NCBI RefSeq assembly: GCF_020177595.1
Contig: NZ_JAHTBL010000004.1
Location: 227,001-291,000 of the forward strand
Reading direction: 5' to 3'
Origin: Cognatishimia sp. MH4019
Lineage (GTDB): Bacteria; Pseudomonadota; Alphaproteobacteria; Rhodobacterales; Rhodobacteraceae
DNA length: 64,000 bases
Numbering within the stretch: the stretch's first letter is position 1; the number at the start of each line of letters is the position of its first letter. A program made the translations under genes and the position numbers. The notes beneath the pieces were generated by a model. It made no database searches, was not told where the DNA came from, and saw only the letters and a list, made by a program, of their open reading frames with translations. Shown in pieces: positions 16,532-26,432 of the stretch.

Positions 16532-18103
16532 ATGCGCGATTTTCAGACACCGGGCCGATCGGCCGTATTTGCGGGCAACGGCATGTGCGCCACCTCGCAT
16601 CCGCTGGCCGCGAAGGTTGCTGTCCAAATTCTGGAATCAGGCGGCAATGCCGTTGATGCCGCCATCGCGGGCGCGGTGCTGCTGGGCTTTGCCGAACCGC
16701 AAATGACCGGGATCGGTGGCGACTGCTTTGTATTGCTGTCGCCTGCTGGCAGCGATGAGATCGTTGCGCTGAATGGCTCGGGCCGGGCACCGAAAGCGCT
16801 GGACGCGGCAGCCATGCGCGCCGCAGGTCACGCGACCGTGCCGCTTTACGATCCCGCTGCGGTCACGGTGCCGGGGGCGGTGGATGCGTTTTGCACGCTT
16901 TCCAAAGATTACGGGAAGGCGGGGCTCAAAGCCTCTCTCGCGCCAGCGATCCATTATGCAGAGGCAGGTATTCCCGTCGCCCCCCGCGTGGCCTTTGACT
17001 GGGCAGACGCCGTAGGCAACCTAAGCGGCGGGGCGCGCGATGACTTTTTGCTGAACGGCAAAGCACCGGTTGCAGGACAGCTGTTCCGTGCGCCGAAACA
17101 AGCCGAGGTCCTGCGCCGCATCGCGATGGATGGGCGCGCGGGGTTTTACGAAGGCGAAGTCGCAGAGGACATGGTGACCGCGTTGCAAGCGCGCGGCGGC
17201 GTCCACACGCTGGAGGATTTTGCCCAGACGCGGTGCGACTACACCGACCCGATCAGCGGTCGTTATAAAGATGTCGAACTGGTCGAGCATCCGCCGAACG
17301 GGCAAGGCGCAACGGCGATCCTGATGAACAACATCCTCAGCCAGTTTGATATCGCCGGGATGGATCCGTTTGGAACCCTGCGCACTCATATCGAGGCCGA
17401 GGCGACCAAGCTGGCCTATGATGCGCGCAATCGGTTTATTGCCGACCGAACCGCAAAGCTGGAGCATATGCTGTCGATGGAGACGGCACAGAAACTGGCT
17501 GCGTTGATCGACCCAAAGAAAGCGATGCAGGCAGCGGCCCCCCTGACCGAGGCAGTGCATAAAGATACGATCTATATCACCGTTGTCGACAAGGACCGGA
17601 TGGCCGTGTCGCTGATCTATTCGATCTTTCACAGCTTCGGCTCTGGCATCGCCAGCGACAAATTTGGCGTGCTGTTTCAGAACCGGGGCGCTGGCTTCAC
17701 GTTGGAAGACGGGCACCCGAATGAGGCGGGTGGCGGCAAACGTCCGATGCACACGATCATTCCGGGGATGCTGCGCGAGAACGGCAAAGTGACGATGCCC
17801 TTTGGCGTGATGGGCGGGCAGTATCAATCCAACGGCCATGCGCGGTTTATGTCGAATATGATCGATTTCGGGATGGACCCGCAAAGCGCGATTGATGCGC
17901 CGCGCAGCTTTTCGGATGCGAGCGACATGAAGGTCGAGCGGGGCTATTCAGACACGGTCCGGCAAGAACTGGCGGATCTGGGTCACGATGTCAGCATCCC
18001 CGACGGGCCGATTGGCGGCGCGCAGGCGATCAAAATCCATGCAGATGGCACGCTGGAAGGCGCGTCTGACCCGCGTAAAGACGGCTGCGCGCTGGGCTAT
18101 TAA
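16532..18103 (+). CDS. ggt: Gamma-glutamyltransferase family protein
   Basis: A 523-residue Ntn-hydrolase precursor, expected to cleave itself before a Thr and then hydrolyse or transfer gamma-glutamyl groups. The likely nucleophile is Thr346 in KDTIYITVVD. The usual TTH is changed to TIY, which suggests a YwrD-like or other divergent subgroup. The N-terminal GNGMCATSHPLA and ESGGNAVDAA and the C-terminal GGKRPMHTIIPG are conserved. GGGAGGACA precedes the ATG. No signal peptide is visible, so it may be cytoplasmic. The stop TAA at 18101-18103 is shared with the convergent hspQ. Confidence 0.88.
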   Translation: MRDFQTPGRSAVFAGNGMCATSHPLAAKVAVQILESGGNAVDAAIAGAVLLGFAEPQMTGIGGDCFVLLSPAGSDEIVALNGSGRAPKALDAAAMRAAGHATVPLYDPAAVTVPGAVDAFCTLSKDYGKAGLKASLAPAIHYAEAGIPVAPRVAFDWADAVGNLSGGARDDFLLNGKAPVAGQLFRAPKQAEVLRRIAMDGRAGFYEGEVAEDMVTALQARGGVHTLEDFAQTRCDYTDPISGRYKDVELVEHPPNGQGATAILMNNILSQFDIAGMDPFGTLRTHIEAEATKLAYDARNRFIADRTAKLEHMLSMETAQKLAALIDPKKAMQAAAPLTEAVHKDTIYITVVDKDRMAVSLIYSIFHSFGSGIASDKFGVLFQNRGAGFTLEDGHPNEAGGGKRPMHTIIPGMLRENGKVTMPFGVMGGQYQSNGHARFMSNMIDFGMDPQSAIDAPRSFSDASDMKVERGYSDTVRQELADLGHDVSIPDGPIGGAQAIKIHADGTLEGASDPRKDGCALGY

Positions 18104-18426
18104 TTCAGCTGGAAATGCAGCGGATACTGACCATCCTCGAACGGACCGAAAAGATCGTCGAGGTCGGGGTGATCCACGGGCTCGCCTGAGTAATCGGCAA
18201 CGAGGTTCTGCTCGGACACGTAAGCCACGTAGTAGCTTTGATCGTTCTCTGCGAGCAGGTGATAGAAGGGTTGATCCTTCTTGGGACGCGCGTCTTCGGG
18301 GATCGCGTCATACCATTCCTCGGTGTTCGAGAATATTGCGTCGACGTCAAACACAACCCCGCGGAACGGATGTTTGCGATGGCGGACAACCTGGCCCAAG
18401 TGATATTTTGCGCGTGCTTTGTGCAT
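18100..18426 (-). CDS. hspQ: Heat shock protein HspQ
   Basis: A 108-residue protein of the HspQ (YccV) family, a specificity-enhancing factor for Lon protease in enterobacteria and a hemimethylated-DNA-binding domain. The family start KYHLGQVVRHRKHPFRGVVFDVD and the central PFYHLLAENDQSYYVAYVSEQNL are clear. The Asp-rich C-terminus is longer than in E. coli, as in other alphaproteobacteria. ATG at 18426 is preferred to a TTG three codons upstream because AGGGG is better spaced. The 3' end overlaps ggt by 4 bases. Confidence 0.9.
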   Translation of the reverse strand: MHKARAKYHLGQVVRHRKHPFRGVVFDVDAIFSNTEEWYDAIPEDARPKKDQPFYHLLAENDQSYYVAYVSEQNLVADYSGEPVDHPDLDDLFGPFEDGQYPLHFQLN

Positions 18427-18508
18427 AGTCAACAACCCCTGACATCGTTACTAGAGCGCCAGATGGCCCGTGTAAACGCGGCGCAAGGCGCTTTTGGGGA
18501 AACAGTCT

Positions 18509-19390
18509 GTGAACCTTGTTCTGACAGTTCTAGAGATCACCGCCCCGGTGTTCCTGTTGGCGGCGGTTGGTTTCACATGGGTGAAGTTGGGTTTTGAGTA
18601 CCGGGTGGAGTTTGTCACCCGTCTTGCGATGACCCTGTCAGTGCCGTGCCTGATTTTCGTGGCGCTCATGCAGACCGAGGTTGATCCCCAGGCGCTGGCG
18701 GCACTTTCTTTTGCGTCTATAGTAACTTACGCGATCGTAACGCTGCTTTGCGCCGCCGTCGTGTTGGCCAATGGTTTAGACAGGCGCACCTATCTGGCGC
18801 CGCTGACATTCGGCAATACCGGCAATCTGGGCCTGCCTTTGGCGCTTTTTGCGTTTGGCGATACCGGGCTGGGATATGCGGTCGTGGTCTTCGCGATCAT
18901 GGCGATTTATTCGTTCACCTTTGGCATCTGGGTCGTCTCGGGTGGCGGATCACCGCTTAAGGTGGTCAAGGAACCAATGGTTGGCGCCACAATTCTGGGC
19001 GCGATCTTTCTGTGGCAGGGCTGGGAGACGCCGACCTTTTTGACCAATACGCTTGATTTGATAGGCCAGATCGCCATCCCGATCATGCTGATTACACTGG
19101 GCGTGGCTGTCGCGCGATTGCGCCCCGGTCGGCTGGTGCAAGCGGTGTTGCTATCAACCATCAAGCTGCTGATTTGTGCGGCAACAGCTTATCTTGTTGG
19201 CGATTGGTTCGCATTGGACCCGGTCGCACTTGCGGTTCTGGTGCTGCAAGTCGCGACCCCCGTCGCCGTCACATCCTATCTGATTGCGGAAAAATACGGG
19301 GCCGATTCCGATGCGGTCGCAGGGCTTGTTGTCGTCTCGACGCTGCTATCGGTGATCAGCCTTCCGCTGCTATTGGCGTTTTTACTCTGA
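18509..19390 (+). CDS. AEC-family auxin-efflux-carrier-type transporter
   Basis: A 293-residue inner-membrane protein with about ten hydrophobic helices, arranged as two five-helix repeats typical of AEC transporters. The NTGNLGLPLALFAFG motif in the fourth helix is the family hallmark. Members export organic anions such as malate or malonate, but the substrate is not predictable here. The GTG at 18509 is chosen since GGGGAAA lies 5-8 bases before it; a TTG at 18494 is the alternative. Confidence 0.88.
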   Translation: MNLVLTVLEITAPVFLLAAVGFTWVKLGFEYRVEFVTRLAMTLSVPCLIFVALMQTEVDPQALAALSFASIVTYAIVTLLCAAVVLANGLDRRTYLAPLTFGNTGNLGLPLALFAFGDTGLGYAVVVFAIMAIYSFTFGIWVVSGGGSPLKVVKEPMVGATILGAIFLWQGWETPTFLTNTLDLIGQIAIPIMLITLGVAVARLRPGRLVQAVLLSTIKLLICAATAYLVGDWFALDPVALAVLVLQVATPVAVTSYLIAEKYGADSDAVAGLVVVSTLLSVISLPLLLAFLL

Positions 19391-19461
19391 TCTCACGGCT
19401 TTGTCGTTTTCAAGAGATCGCTTTTTGGCTAAACTGCGAAAAAACAAAGAGCGAGAGGCAG

Positions 19462-20043
19462 ATGAGCAGAACTCTTCGCGCATTTATCCTATTGGTGTTG
19501 GTCGCGGCCTGTGGCAGCGGCAATCAATCTGGTGCGCCCCGAAACCTAGACAACGCGTGCTCCATTCTGGATCAGCGACCGACCTACCTGAATGCCTTCA
19601 AACGCACGGAGCGCCGTTGGGGCGTGCCGGTGCATGTCCAGATGGCGACGATTTATCAGGAAAGCAAATTCATCTCGGATGCGCGGACCCCGTTCCGCTA
19701 TTCGCTGGGTGTGATCCCGATGGGGCGCCAAAGCTCTGCCTTTGGGTATTCACAAGCGCTCGACGGGACATGGGATGAGTACTTGGCCGAGACAGGCCGC
19801 CGAAATGCGCGGCGGGATCGCATCACCGATGCCACCGATTTCATGGGCTGGTATATGAACAAGACCCGCGACCGCAACGGCATTCCGCTGACCGACGCGC
19901 GCAACCAGTATCTGGCGTATCACGAAGGCCATACCGGCTTTGCGCGCGGCAGCTATAATAGCAAAGGCTGGCTAATGCGGGTCGCGGGCGAAGTAGGCCA
20001 GCGGGCGCAAAGCTATCAGTTTCAGTTGATGCGCTGTTCCTAG
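19462..20043 (+). CDS. Lipoprotein with SLT-type lytic transglycosylase domain
   Basis: A 193-residue protein with a lipobox (LVAAC, Cys17). The domain opens near residue 45 and contains YQESKF, with Glu67 as the likely catalytic acid, then AFGYSQALDGTWDEY, the usual GxxQ-type segment, and the YLAYHEGHTGF end. It should cleave peptidoglycan glycan strands from the outer membrane. The start is preceded by GAGAGGCAG. Length is short for a soluble Slt but normal for this lipoprotein group. Confidence 0.85.
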   Translation: MSRTLRAFILLVLVAACGSGNQSGAPRNLDNACSILDQRPTYLNAFKRTERRWGVPVHVQMATIYQESKFISDARTPFRYSLGVIPMGRQSSAFGYSQALDGTWDEYLAETGRRNARRDRITDATDFMGWYMNKTRDRNGIPLTDARNQYLAYHEGHTGFARGSYNSKGWLMRVAGEVGQRAQSYQFQLMRCS

Positions 20044-20112
20044 AATGCGGACCGGCCTCTGGGGTCGGCACGCTTTCGGGGTAGGTATTTAGAGACAAAA
20101 GAAAGCAGAGCG

Positions 20113-20132
20113 GCGCATTAAGGTTAATGCGC
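20113..20132 (-). terminator. Hairpin between the convergent SLT and lolA genes
   Basis: GCGCATTAA (20113-20121) and TTAATGCGC (20124-20132) form a perfect stem around GG, extended by AGC/GCT with one mismatch. Read on the minus strand it is followed by a T-rich stretch, so it most likely terminates lolA. Confidence 0.6.
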
Positions 20133-20139
20133 TGCTGAC

Positions 20140-20730
20140 TTAGCGGCTTTGTGCTTCTTGCACGATATTGAAAAGGCGCGCGGGAAGGGTGACGCCTTTC
20201 TCAAGATCGCCCAGAACAACCGTGGTCTGGCCACCTGCATTATCGGTAATCACCCACTGGCGTAGCTCAACAGGGCTATCGGTGAACACCATCTGAATGC
20301 TGCCATAGTCGGGATTCTCAGGGTCTTGCGCTGTCACGGTGGTCGAGGTTCCATCGTAGCCATGGCCCGTCACCATCTGCGCCTGCGCAAGGTTCACGTT
20401 GCGCTGCAGGATAATCGACAGGGGTGTACGGCTCAGCGGATACTGCTCTGGCGGCTGGTTGGAGCGTGCATCAAAGACGGCGACCTGCCCCCCACCGGCC
20501 ATCACCAAAGACGCCTCGGGCGGGTTGTATTCAAAGCGCACACGGCCGGGACGTTTGATATAAATCGTCCCGGTCGAGATCGTGCCATCCCCATTGATCT
20601 GGGTGAACGCACCTTTGGCGGTTTGCAGACCGTTGAGATAGTTTGAGATGGCGTTCAGCGACAGCTTCTCGGCCTGAGCAGGCAGAGCAAGCGAGATACC
20701 CAGAAGGGCTGTGGCAATAAAGCGTTTCAT
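20140..20730 (-). CDS. lolA: Outer-membrane lipoprotein carrier LolA family protein
   Basis: A 196-residue periplasmic protein with a Sec signal peptide (cleavage after AQA near residue 20). LolA ferries lipoproteins from LolCDE to the outer membrane. The N-terminal LNAISNYLNGLQTAKGAFTQ and GTIYIKRPGRVRFEYNPP segments are family hallmarks; the Arg in RFEY is the residue that closes the hydrophobic cavity. It follows ftsK by 81 bases on the same strand, an arrangement common in alphaproteobacteria. Confidence 0.93.
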   Translation of the reverse strand: MKRFIATALLGISLALPAQAEKLSLNAISNYLNGLQTAKGAFTQINGDGTISTGTIYIKRPGRVRFEYNPPEASLVMAGGGQVAVFDARSNQPPEQYPLSRTPLSIILQRNVNLAQAQMVTGHGYDGTSTTVTAQDPENPDYGSIQMVFTDSPVELRQWVITDNAGGQTTVVLGDLEKGVTLPARLFNIVQEAQSR

Positions 20731-20811
20731 AAGAACCATATAATTGCTTGCGCGACGATACGCACCTGTCGAACCCTCACATCGCCGCGAGGGTTCCGCG
20801 ATATAGGCGCT

Positions 20812-23730
20812 TTATTGCTGTTCTGGCACGAGGATTTCGCGTTTGCCTACGTGGTTGGCGGCGGTCACAAGGCCTTCATCCTCCATCTGCTCAACCAGAC
20901 GGGCGGCTTTATTGTAGCCGATCGCCAACTTGCGCTGGATGTAGGAGGTGGAGCATTTGCGATCCTTGATCACGATGGCCACGGCCTGATCGTATAGCGC
21001 GTCCTCGCCATTGGTGTTGCCACCAAGGCCAAGCACCATGTCGATATCGCTTTCCTTGTCCTCATCCGGGCCGTCGACAACGCCGTTCATGTATTTCGGC
21101 GGGCCAAAGGCTTTGAGGTAGGTCACGATTTCCTCGACCTCTTCATCGGAACAGAACGGCCCGTGCACGCGGGTGATCTTGCCGCCACCGGCCATGTAGA
21201 GCATGTCGCCCATGCCCAGAAGCTGCTCGGCCCCCTGCTCACCCAGAATTGTGCGGCTGTCGATTTTGGAAGTCACCTGGAAGCTGATCCGGGTCGGGAA
21301 GTTGGCCTTGATCGTACCGGTGATCACATCGACGGAGGGACGCTGCGTGGCCATGATCAGGTGGATGCCCGAGGCACGTGCCATCTGCGCAAGACGCTGG
21401 ATGCAAGCCTCAATCTCTTTACCTGCGACCATCATCAGGTCGGCCATTTCATCTACAATGACAACGATATAGGGGATCGTTTCGGGCGCGAATTCTTCGG
21501 TCTCGAAGATCGGTTCGCCGGTGTCTTCGTCAAAGCCGGTCTGTACGGTGCGCTGGAACATCTCACCAGCGGCAAGCGCTTCGCGGACGCGGCCATTATA
21601 GCCGTCGATGTTGCGCACGCCCATTTTGGACATCTTGCGATACCGTTCTTCCATCTCGCCCACGACCCATTTCAAAGCCACCACGGCCTTTTTCGGGTCC
21701 GTCACCACGGGCGACAGAAGATGCGGAATGCCGTCATAAACGCTAAGTTCCAACATCTTCGGATCGATCATAATCAGGCGGCATTCCTCGGGCGTGAGCT
21801 TGTAGAGGAGCGACAGGATCATGGTGTTGATCGCCACGGATTTACCCGAGCCGGTCGTCCCTGCGATCAGGAGGTGGGGCATCTTGGCAAGGTTCGTGAC
21901 AATTGGATCACCGCCGATATCCTTGCCCAGCGCGAGGGGCAGCTTCATGTTGCTGTCGCCAAAATCACGCGCGCTGAGGATCTCGCGCAGGACAACCTTT
22001 TCGCGGTTCTCATTGGGCAGTTCGATCCCGATGACCGAACGGCCCGGCACAGTGGAAACACGCGCAGACAGCGCGGACATGGAGCGGGCGATATCATCGG
22101 CCAGACCAATCACGCGGGAGGCTTTGAGACCCGGCGCAGGTTCAAGCTCATACATGGTCACAACCGGGCCGGGGCGGACCGACACGATCTCCCCCTTCAC
22201 GCCGTAATCATCAAGGACGTTTTCCAGCATCCGCGCATTCTCTTCGAGCGCTTCGTCAGACAGATGATGGCGCTGCACCTCAATCGGGTTCGTCAGAAGG
22301 TTCAGCGGGGGCAGTTCGTAATCTGCCATGTTGTCTTCAAATTGAAGTGCTGGCTGGGCTTCCGCCTTGGCTTGACGTGAGGGGGTCACGGCTTTCTTGG
22401 GGGTGTGTTGCACGCGGGTTTGCGGCTCAACCGCGGCGGCCTGCGGGATTGGTGCAGGCGCGTCTTCGGTCTCAAACAGAGGCTCGGCGGTAAGCGGTTT
22501 CTGCTCGGGCATGTCCACGCGGCTGACACGGGTCAGCGACAAGGCTTGGGGGGTGGACGTCACCGGCGGCTCGGCGGGCATATCAGCCATACGCGGCGCA
22601 GTATCGGCAATCAGCGGTTGCGGGCCACGACCGCGGGTCAGCGACGGCTCCACCCGTGGCATGGCTTGGCCGGGCGACTGGCGCACACGCGATTTGATCG
22701 CGTCCGAGATGCGCGCTTTGATGCGATCATCGCTGTTGGCGTAGTCGATGTCGGGCGCATATTCCTGCTCGGGCAGTTCAGGCTCGGGCAGAGGATCGGC
22801 AGGCTTAATCAGCTTGGCAACGCCCGCCAACAGGCCGGTTTTCGGCTGTGGTTCGGAGACCGGTTCAGGCTGCACAGCAGGGCCAACTTGCGGCATCGGC
22901 TGCATGTGTGGCGTTTGTTGAACGGGTGGCTCAGGGCGGATCACGGCAGCTGGCCGCGGCTGCATCGCCGGTGTTTCATCATAGATAACAGCGTCTTGCT
23001 GCATCGCTTGCTCTTCGGCCAGACGGGCTTTGCGGGCCGCTTGTGCCTCTTGCATGCGGCGGGCCTGGCCCACGGCACCAGAGGCCCCTTTGCCCAAAAG
23101 CGTCATGATCTGGGCATAGGCAATCACAAGGCCCAGCGCCATAAAGCGGAAGAGCGTCCGGATTTCAGGGCGGGTGAAGCCAAGGACAAATGCGCCCAGC
23201 GTCAGCACACCGACGCCTGTCGCAAAAGACACGAATTTGACGGTAAAGCCCGCGCCGAAGGGCAAAATGCTGAGCAGCATCGACAGGACGGTATCGCCGA
23301 AAAGCCCCCCCACACCAAAGCTGTGGGTCCATGTGGCAGGCGGTGTCAGCGTGGCGGCATAGATGGATCCGACGGCAATCGCGATGGGAAAGAAGATCAG
23401 ACGGGACAGCGCGCGGTCTTCGCCGCGGTGCAAGGCAAAACGCAGGCCCCAGGCGATAAAGATGAATGCGATGGCCCAGGCCCCTTTGCCGACAATCATC
23501 AGCAGCGGCGCGGCAAGCGAAGCACCAAAGCGACCCAGCATGTTTTGCACAGGCTCGTCGGTGACGGCCATCCAGTTGGGATCTTCCGGCGAATAGGACC
23601 AAAGCATCGCAGCGGTCAGCGCGCCGATCGCCAATAAGGTAAGGCCAATCAGCTCTTTACCGCGTTTTTCAATCGCGGCTTGCATGTTGCTGTCCAGAAG
23701 CGGATCGCGCCCGCGCGTTTGATATGCCAT
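20812..23730 (-). CDS. ftsK: DNA translocase FtsK
   Basis: A 972-residue chromosome-segregation motor acting at the division septum. Four or so membrane helices occupy the first 200 residues (around 27-45, 70-95, 110-130 and 160-190). A Pro/Gln-rich linker runs to about residue 480. The RecA-like motor has Walker A GTTGSGKS (near 622-629) and the Walker [12 protein letters not shown] (near 755-765). The C-terminal winged-helix gamma domain (about 905-972, with [25 protein letters not shown]) reads KOPS-like sites. The gene starts 10 bases after the aminotransferase stop. Confidence 0.97.
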   Translation of the reverse strand: MAYQTRGRDPLLDSNMQAAIEKRGKELIGLTLLAIGALTAAMLWSYSPEDPNWMAVTDEPVQNMLGRFGASLAAPLLMIVGKGAWAIAFIFIAWGLRFALHRGEDRALSRLIFFPIAIAVGSIYAATLTPPATWTHSFGVGGLFGDTVLSMLLSILPFGAGFTVKFVSFATGVGVLTLGAFVLGFTRPEIRTLFRFMALGLVIAYAQIMTLLGKGASGAVGQARRMQEAQAARKARLAEEQAMQQDAVIYDETPAMQPRPAAVIRPEPPVQQTPHMQPMPQVGPAVQPEPVSEPQPKTGLLAGVAKLIKPADPLPEPELPEQEYAPDIDYANSDDRIKARISDAIKSRVRQSPGQAMPRVEPSLTRGRGPQPLIADTAPRMADMPAEPPVTSTPQALSLTRVSRVDMPEQKPLTAEPLFETEDAPAPIPQAAAVEPQTRVQHTPKKAVTPSRQAKAEAQPALQFEDNMADYELPPLNLLTNPIEVQRHHLSDEALEENARMLENVLDDYGVKGEIVSVRPGPVVTMYELEPAPGLKASRVIGLADDIARSMSALSARVSTVPGRSVIGIELPNENREKVVLREILSARDFGDSNMKLPLALGKDIGGDPIVTNLAKMPHLLIAGTTGSGKSVAINTMILSLLYKLTPEECRLIMIDPKMLELSVYDGIPHLLSPVVTDPKKAVVALKWVVGEMEERYRKMSKMGVRNIDGYNGRVREALAAGEMFQRTVQTGFDEDTGEPIFETEEFAPETIPYIVVIVDEMADLMMVAGKEIEACIQRLAQMARASGIHLIMATQRPSVDVITGTIKANFPTRISFQVTSKIDSRTILGEQGAEQLLGMGDMLYMAGGGKITRVHGPFCSDEEVEEIVTYLKAFGPPKYMNGVVDGPDEDKESDIDMVLGLGGNTNGEDALYDQAVAIVIKDRKCSTSYIQRKLAIGYNKAARLVEQMEDEGLVTAANHVGKREILVPEQQ

Positions 23731-23740
23731 GCCTACCTCG

Positions 23741-24907
23741 TCAGTCGTATAAACAGGATCGCAGCCTTGTCAGCCCGTCCCGCGTTTCATTGATTGGGGC
23801 CACCAAGGCGACCCGGATATAGCCTGCGCCGGGGGTGATGCCCCCAACCTCGCGGCTCAGATATGCACCCGGCAGAACCTTGACGCCTGTTTCCTGCCAC
23901 AGCTTGACTGTGGCTTTTTCGCTGTCCTCGACCGGAAGCCACAAGAAGAATCCAGCCTCTGGCGCGTGGTAAGAGTTGAGGCCAGCAAAGACCTCATCCG
24001 CTGCGTCGAACTTCGCTTTGTAAAGCGCGCGGTTTTCGATGACATGCTGTTCATCCGCCCATGCGGCTTTGGCCGCGTGCTGTAATGGCAGAGGCAAGGG
24101 GGCTCCAGCATAGGCGCGCAATTGCTTGATGCGGCGCATGTTCTCAGGGCCGGAGGCAACAAAGCCAGAGCGTAGCCCCGGCAGGTTCGAGCGTTTGGAG
24201 AGCGAATGAAACACGACGACCCGTTCGGGGTTCGCGCCGGTTTCCTTGACCATTTGCAGGCCGCCTACAGGGGCCGTGTCACGGTAAATCTCGGAATAGC
24301 ACTCGTCAGCGAAGATGATGAAATCGTGCTTTTCCGCCAAAGCCAGTAGGTCGCGCCAATAGTCAGGCGAGGCGACAGCCCCTTCGGGATTGGTGGGCGA
24401 GCACATGTAGACGATGGCGGTGTTGTCCAACACATCCGCTGGTTGGCCGGCGAAATCGGGCAAGAACCCGTTCTCTGCCAAAGCAGGAATATAGTGCGGC
24501 GTGGCCCCCGCCGCTTTGGCCGCGACGCCGTAGACCGAGTAAAACGGGTTCGGCACAAGCACATTCGTGTCTGGAGGGCAAAGCGCAAGACAAGCGTTGA
24601 ACAGCCCTTCGCGCGTGCCATTGAGCGCCATGATCTGTGTCTCGGGATCAAGGGTCGCGCCGAAGCGGGTTTCGATCCACTTGGCAATCGTCTCAAGCAG
24701 TTCGGGAAAGCCGTCATTGGGGGGGTAGCTGTTAAACCCGGCGGCATTTTCCTGAATGATATCGGTGATCCATGCAGGAAAAGCGTGTTTCGGCTCGCCA
24801 ATGGTCATGAGCGTTTCCGGGCCACCCGGCGCAATGCCGTTCAGCAAAGACCGCAGGCGCGGCCAAGGATGGTCCGGAAGGGCGGCGAACCGCTCAGGAT
24901 AGATCAT
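23741..24907 (-). CDS. PLP-dependent class I/II aminotransferase
   Basis: A 388-residue fold-type I aminotransferase. The PLP Lys lies in [15 protein letters not shown], with the CSPTNPEG and [10 protein letters not shown] motifs of the aspartate aminotransferase superfamily before it. The nearest group seems to be the DapC/succinyldiaminopimelate or related broad-specificity aminotransferases, since [10 protein letters not shown] is typical of DapC. The lysine/cell-wall role is inferred from family resemblance only. It lies between an amidase and ftsK on the same strand. Confidence 0.85.
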   Translation of the reverse strand: MIYPERFAALPDHPWPRLRSLLNGIAPGGPETLMTIGEPKHAFPAWITDIIQENAAGFNSYPPNDGFPELLETIAKWIETRFGATLDPETQIMALNGTREGLFNACLALCPPDTNVLVPNPFYSVYGVAAKAAGATPHYIPALAENGFLPDFAGQPADVLDNTAIVYMCSPTNPEGAVASPDYWRDLLALAEKHDFIIFADECYSEIYRDTAPVGGLQMVKETGANPERVVVFHSLSKRSNLPGLRSGFVASGPENMRRIKQLRAYAGAPLPLPLQHAAKAAWADEQHVIENRALYKAKFDAADEVFAGLNSYHAPEAGFFLWLPVEDSEKATVKLWQETGVKVLPGAYLSREVGGITPGAGYIRVALVAPINETRDGLTRLRSCLYD

Positions 24908-25024
24908 TACTGCCTCAAGATCGGGGTCATTAACGCCCCGTTTGAGATCAAGTTACCCGCCGGGCGGGCGTGCGTCCAGAAAAACGGTGCAAAAAGAAGC
25001 GGCTGCGGGAAATTTCTGTGGCAT

Positions 25025-26353
25025 TTAGGCCAAAGCGGCCTCGGCAGCGAGGCTGAGACGGAGCAGGCGTTCCTCGGAATGGGGCGCGCCCATGAGCATG
25101 ATGCCCGTCGAGGGCAGGCCCGTAGGCAGCGTGACGGCACACAGCCCCATCAGGTTTCCGATGCGCGTATTGCGCAGCGTCAGCAAGTTTTCTGTGACGA
25201 AATAGTCGTGATCTTTGGCAAGACGCTCTGCATTGGGCGGCATGATCGGGCAGCTTGGGATCAGAACCGCGTCGAAGCCAGCAGTCGCTTTGAGATAGGC
25301 GGCGCGGCAGCGGTCGATGGCTTGCCACGCGGCGACGTAATCAGCGGCCATGACCGTTTTGCCGATGCGGAAGCGTTGCAGGATTTCAGGGAACATCGCG
25401 TCGGGGTTCGCTTCGATCACGTCTTTCCAAGTGCCATAGGCTTCGGCAGTGAAAAGTGGCGAGGCAAGCGCCATCGCCTCGGCCACTTCGGGGATGTCGA
25501 TATGGGTGATCCGCGCGCCTGCATTTTGCAGGCGAATGTATGCGCTGTCGAACCCGGCGCGGGGCTGATCGCGAATATCGTCGAAAGCGCTAGTGTCGAG
25601 GATCGCGAAATGGCGGTTCTCTAGGGTTGTGGGGCTGGTATCGATGGGCTTGGTGCCTTCGAGAGCCGCGAGCATAAGGGCCGCGTCTTCGACCGTGCGG
25701 GTCAGCGGGCCAACCGTGTCGAATTTGGGCGCAAGCGGGACGACGCCTTGCGCAGAGACACGGCCAGCGGTGGTTTTCAGGCCGACGAGATCATTCCAGC
25801 AGGCAGGCACACGAACGGAGCCGCCGGTATCAGAGCCAATCCCGGCGGCGGCTAGACCGAAGGCGACAGAGGTCGCGGCACCGGAGGAGGACCCGCCAGA
25901 AACGGTATTTTCGTCATTGATATTGGGCGGCGAGCCGGTGACGGGGTTGAGGCCAAGACCTGAAAACGCAAGCTCGGTCATGTGGGTTTTGCCGAGGCAG
26001 ACAAGGCCCATTGCAGTGGCGTTGCGCAGCACTTCGGCGTCATGATCGGGCGTGCGATCTTTCAACAAGGCGCTGCCCGCTTCGGTTGCTACACCGGCCG
26101 TGTCGAAGAGGTCTTTCCACGAGATCGGCACGCCATCGAGAAGCGAGCGACGCTGACCCAAAGCGGCCCGCTCTTTGGCGGCTTGTGCTTCGGCCATGGC
26201 GCGCTTGGCTGTGACGCGCGCATAGATGCGGTCACGGTGGGGGTGCGCGTCGATGGCGTCCAGATAGGTCTGGGTCAGGGCCACCGGGTCAATCTCCCTT
26301 GCCGCTATGCCGCGCCCCAGATCTGCGGCGCTTTTGGTCAGCCAGTCGTCCAT
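25025..26353 (-). CDS. Amidase (amidase signature family)
   Basis: A 442-residue amidase with the Ser-cisSer-Lys triad visible: Lys in SWKDLFD (near residue 80), GGSSSGAA (near 155) and GSDTGGSVRVPA (near 175). Related to GatA and other bacterial amidases, but no gatB or gatC neighbour exists, so a catabolic amidase is more likely. The start MDDWLTKS is preceded by GGAGGGCATC; the frame is open further upstream without similarity. It heads the leftward cluster, 117 bases before the aminotransferase. Confidence 0.88.
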   Translation of the reverse strand: MDDWLTKSAADLGRGIAAREIDPVALTQTYLDAIDAHPHRDRIYARVTAKRAMAEAQAAKERAALGQRRSLLDGVPISWKDLFDTAGVATEAGSALLKDRTPDHDAEVLRNATAMGLVCLGKTHMTELAFSGLGLNPVTGSPPNINDENTVSGGSSSGAATSVAFGLAAAGIGSDTGGSVRVPACWNDLVGLKTTAGRVSAQGVVPLAPKFDTVGPLTRTVEDAALMLAALEGTKPIDTSPTTLENRHFAILDTSAFDDIRDQPRAGFDSAYIRLQNAGARITHIDIPEVAEAMALASPLFTAEAYGTWKDVIEANPDAMFPEILQRFRIGKTVMAADYVAAWQAIDRCRAAYLKATAGFDAVLIPSCPIMPPNAERLAKDHDYFVTENLLTLRNTRIGNLMGLCAVTLPTGLPSTGIMLMGAPHSEERLLRLSLAAEAALA

Positions 26354-26432
26354 GATGCCCTCCGGTTTTGCGGGCACGGTAGCGGCAGCGCAGCGCATGG
26401 ACAATCCCGCCCGCGCGCCCATATTGCGGGGC

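Noticed and set aside
22405-23637. 410-codon frame opposite the ftsK membrane and linker part
   Set aside because: His/Arg/Gly-rich composition typical of an antisense shadow; ftsK is complete on the other strand.
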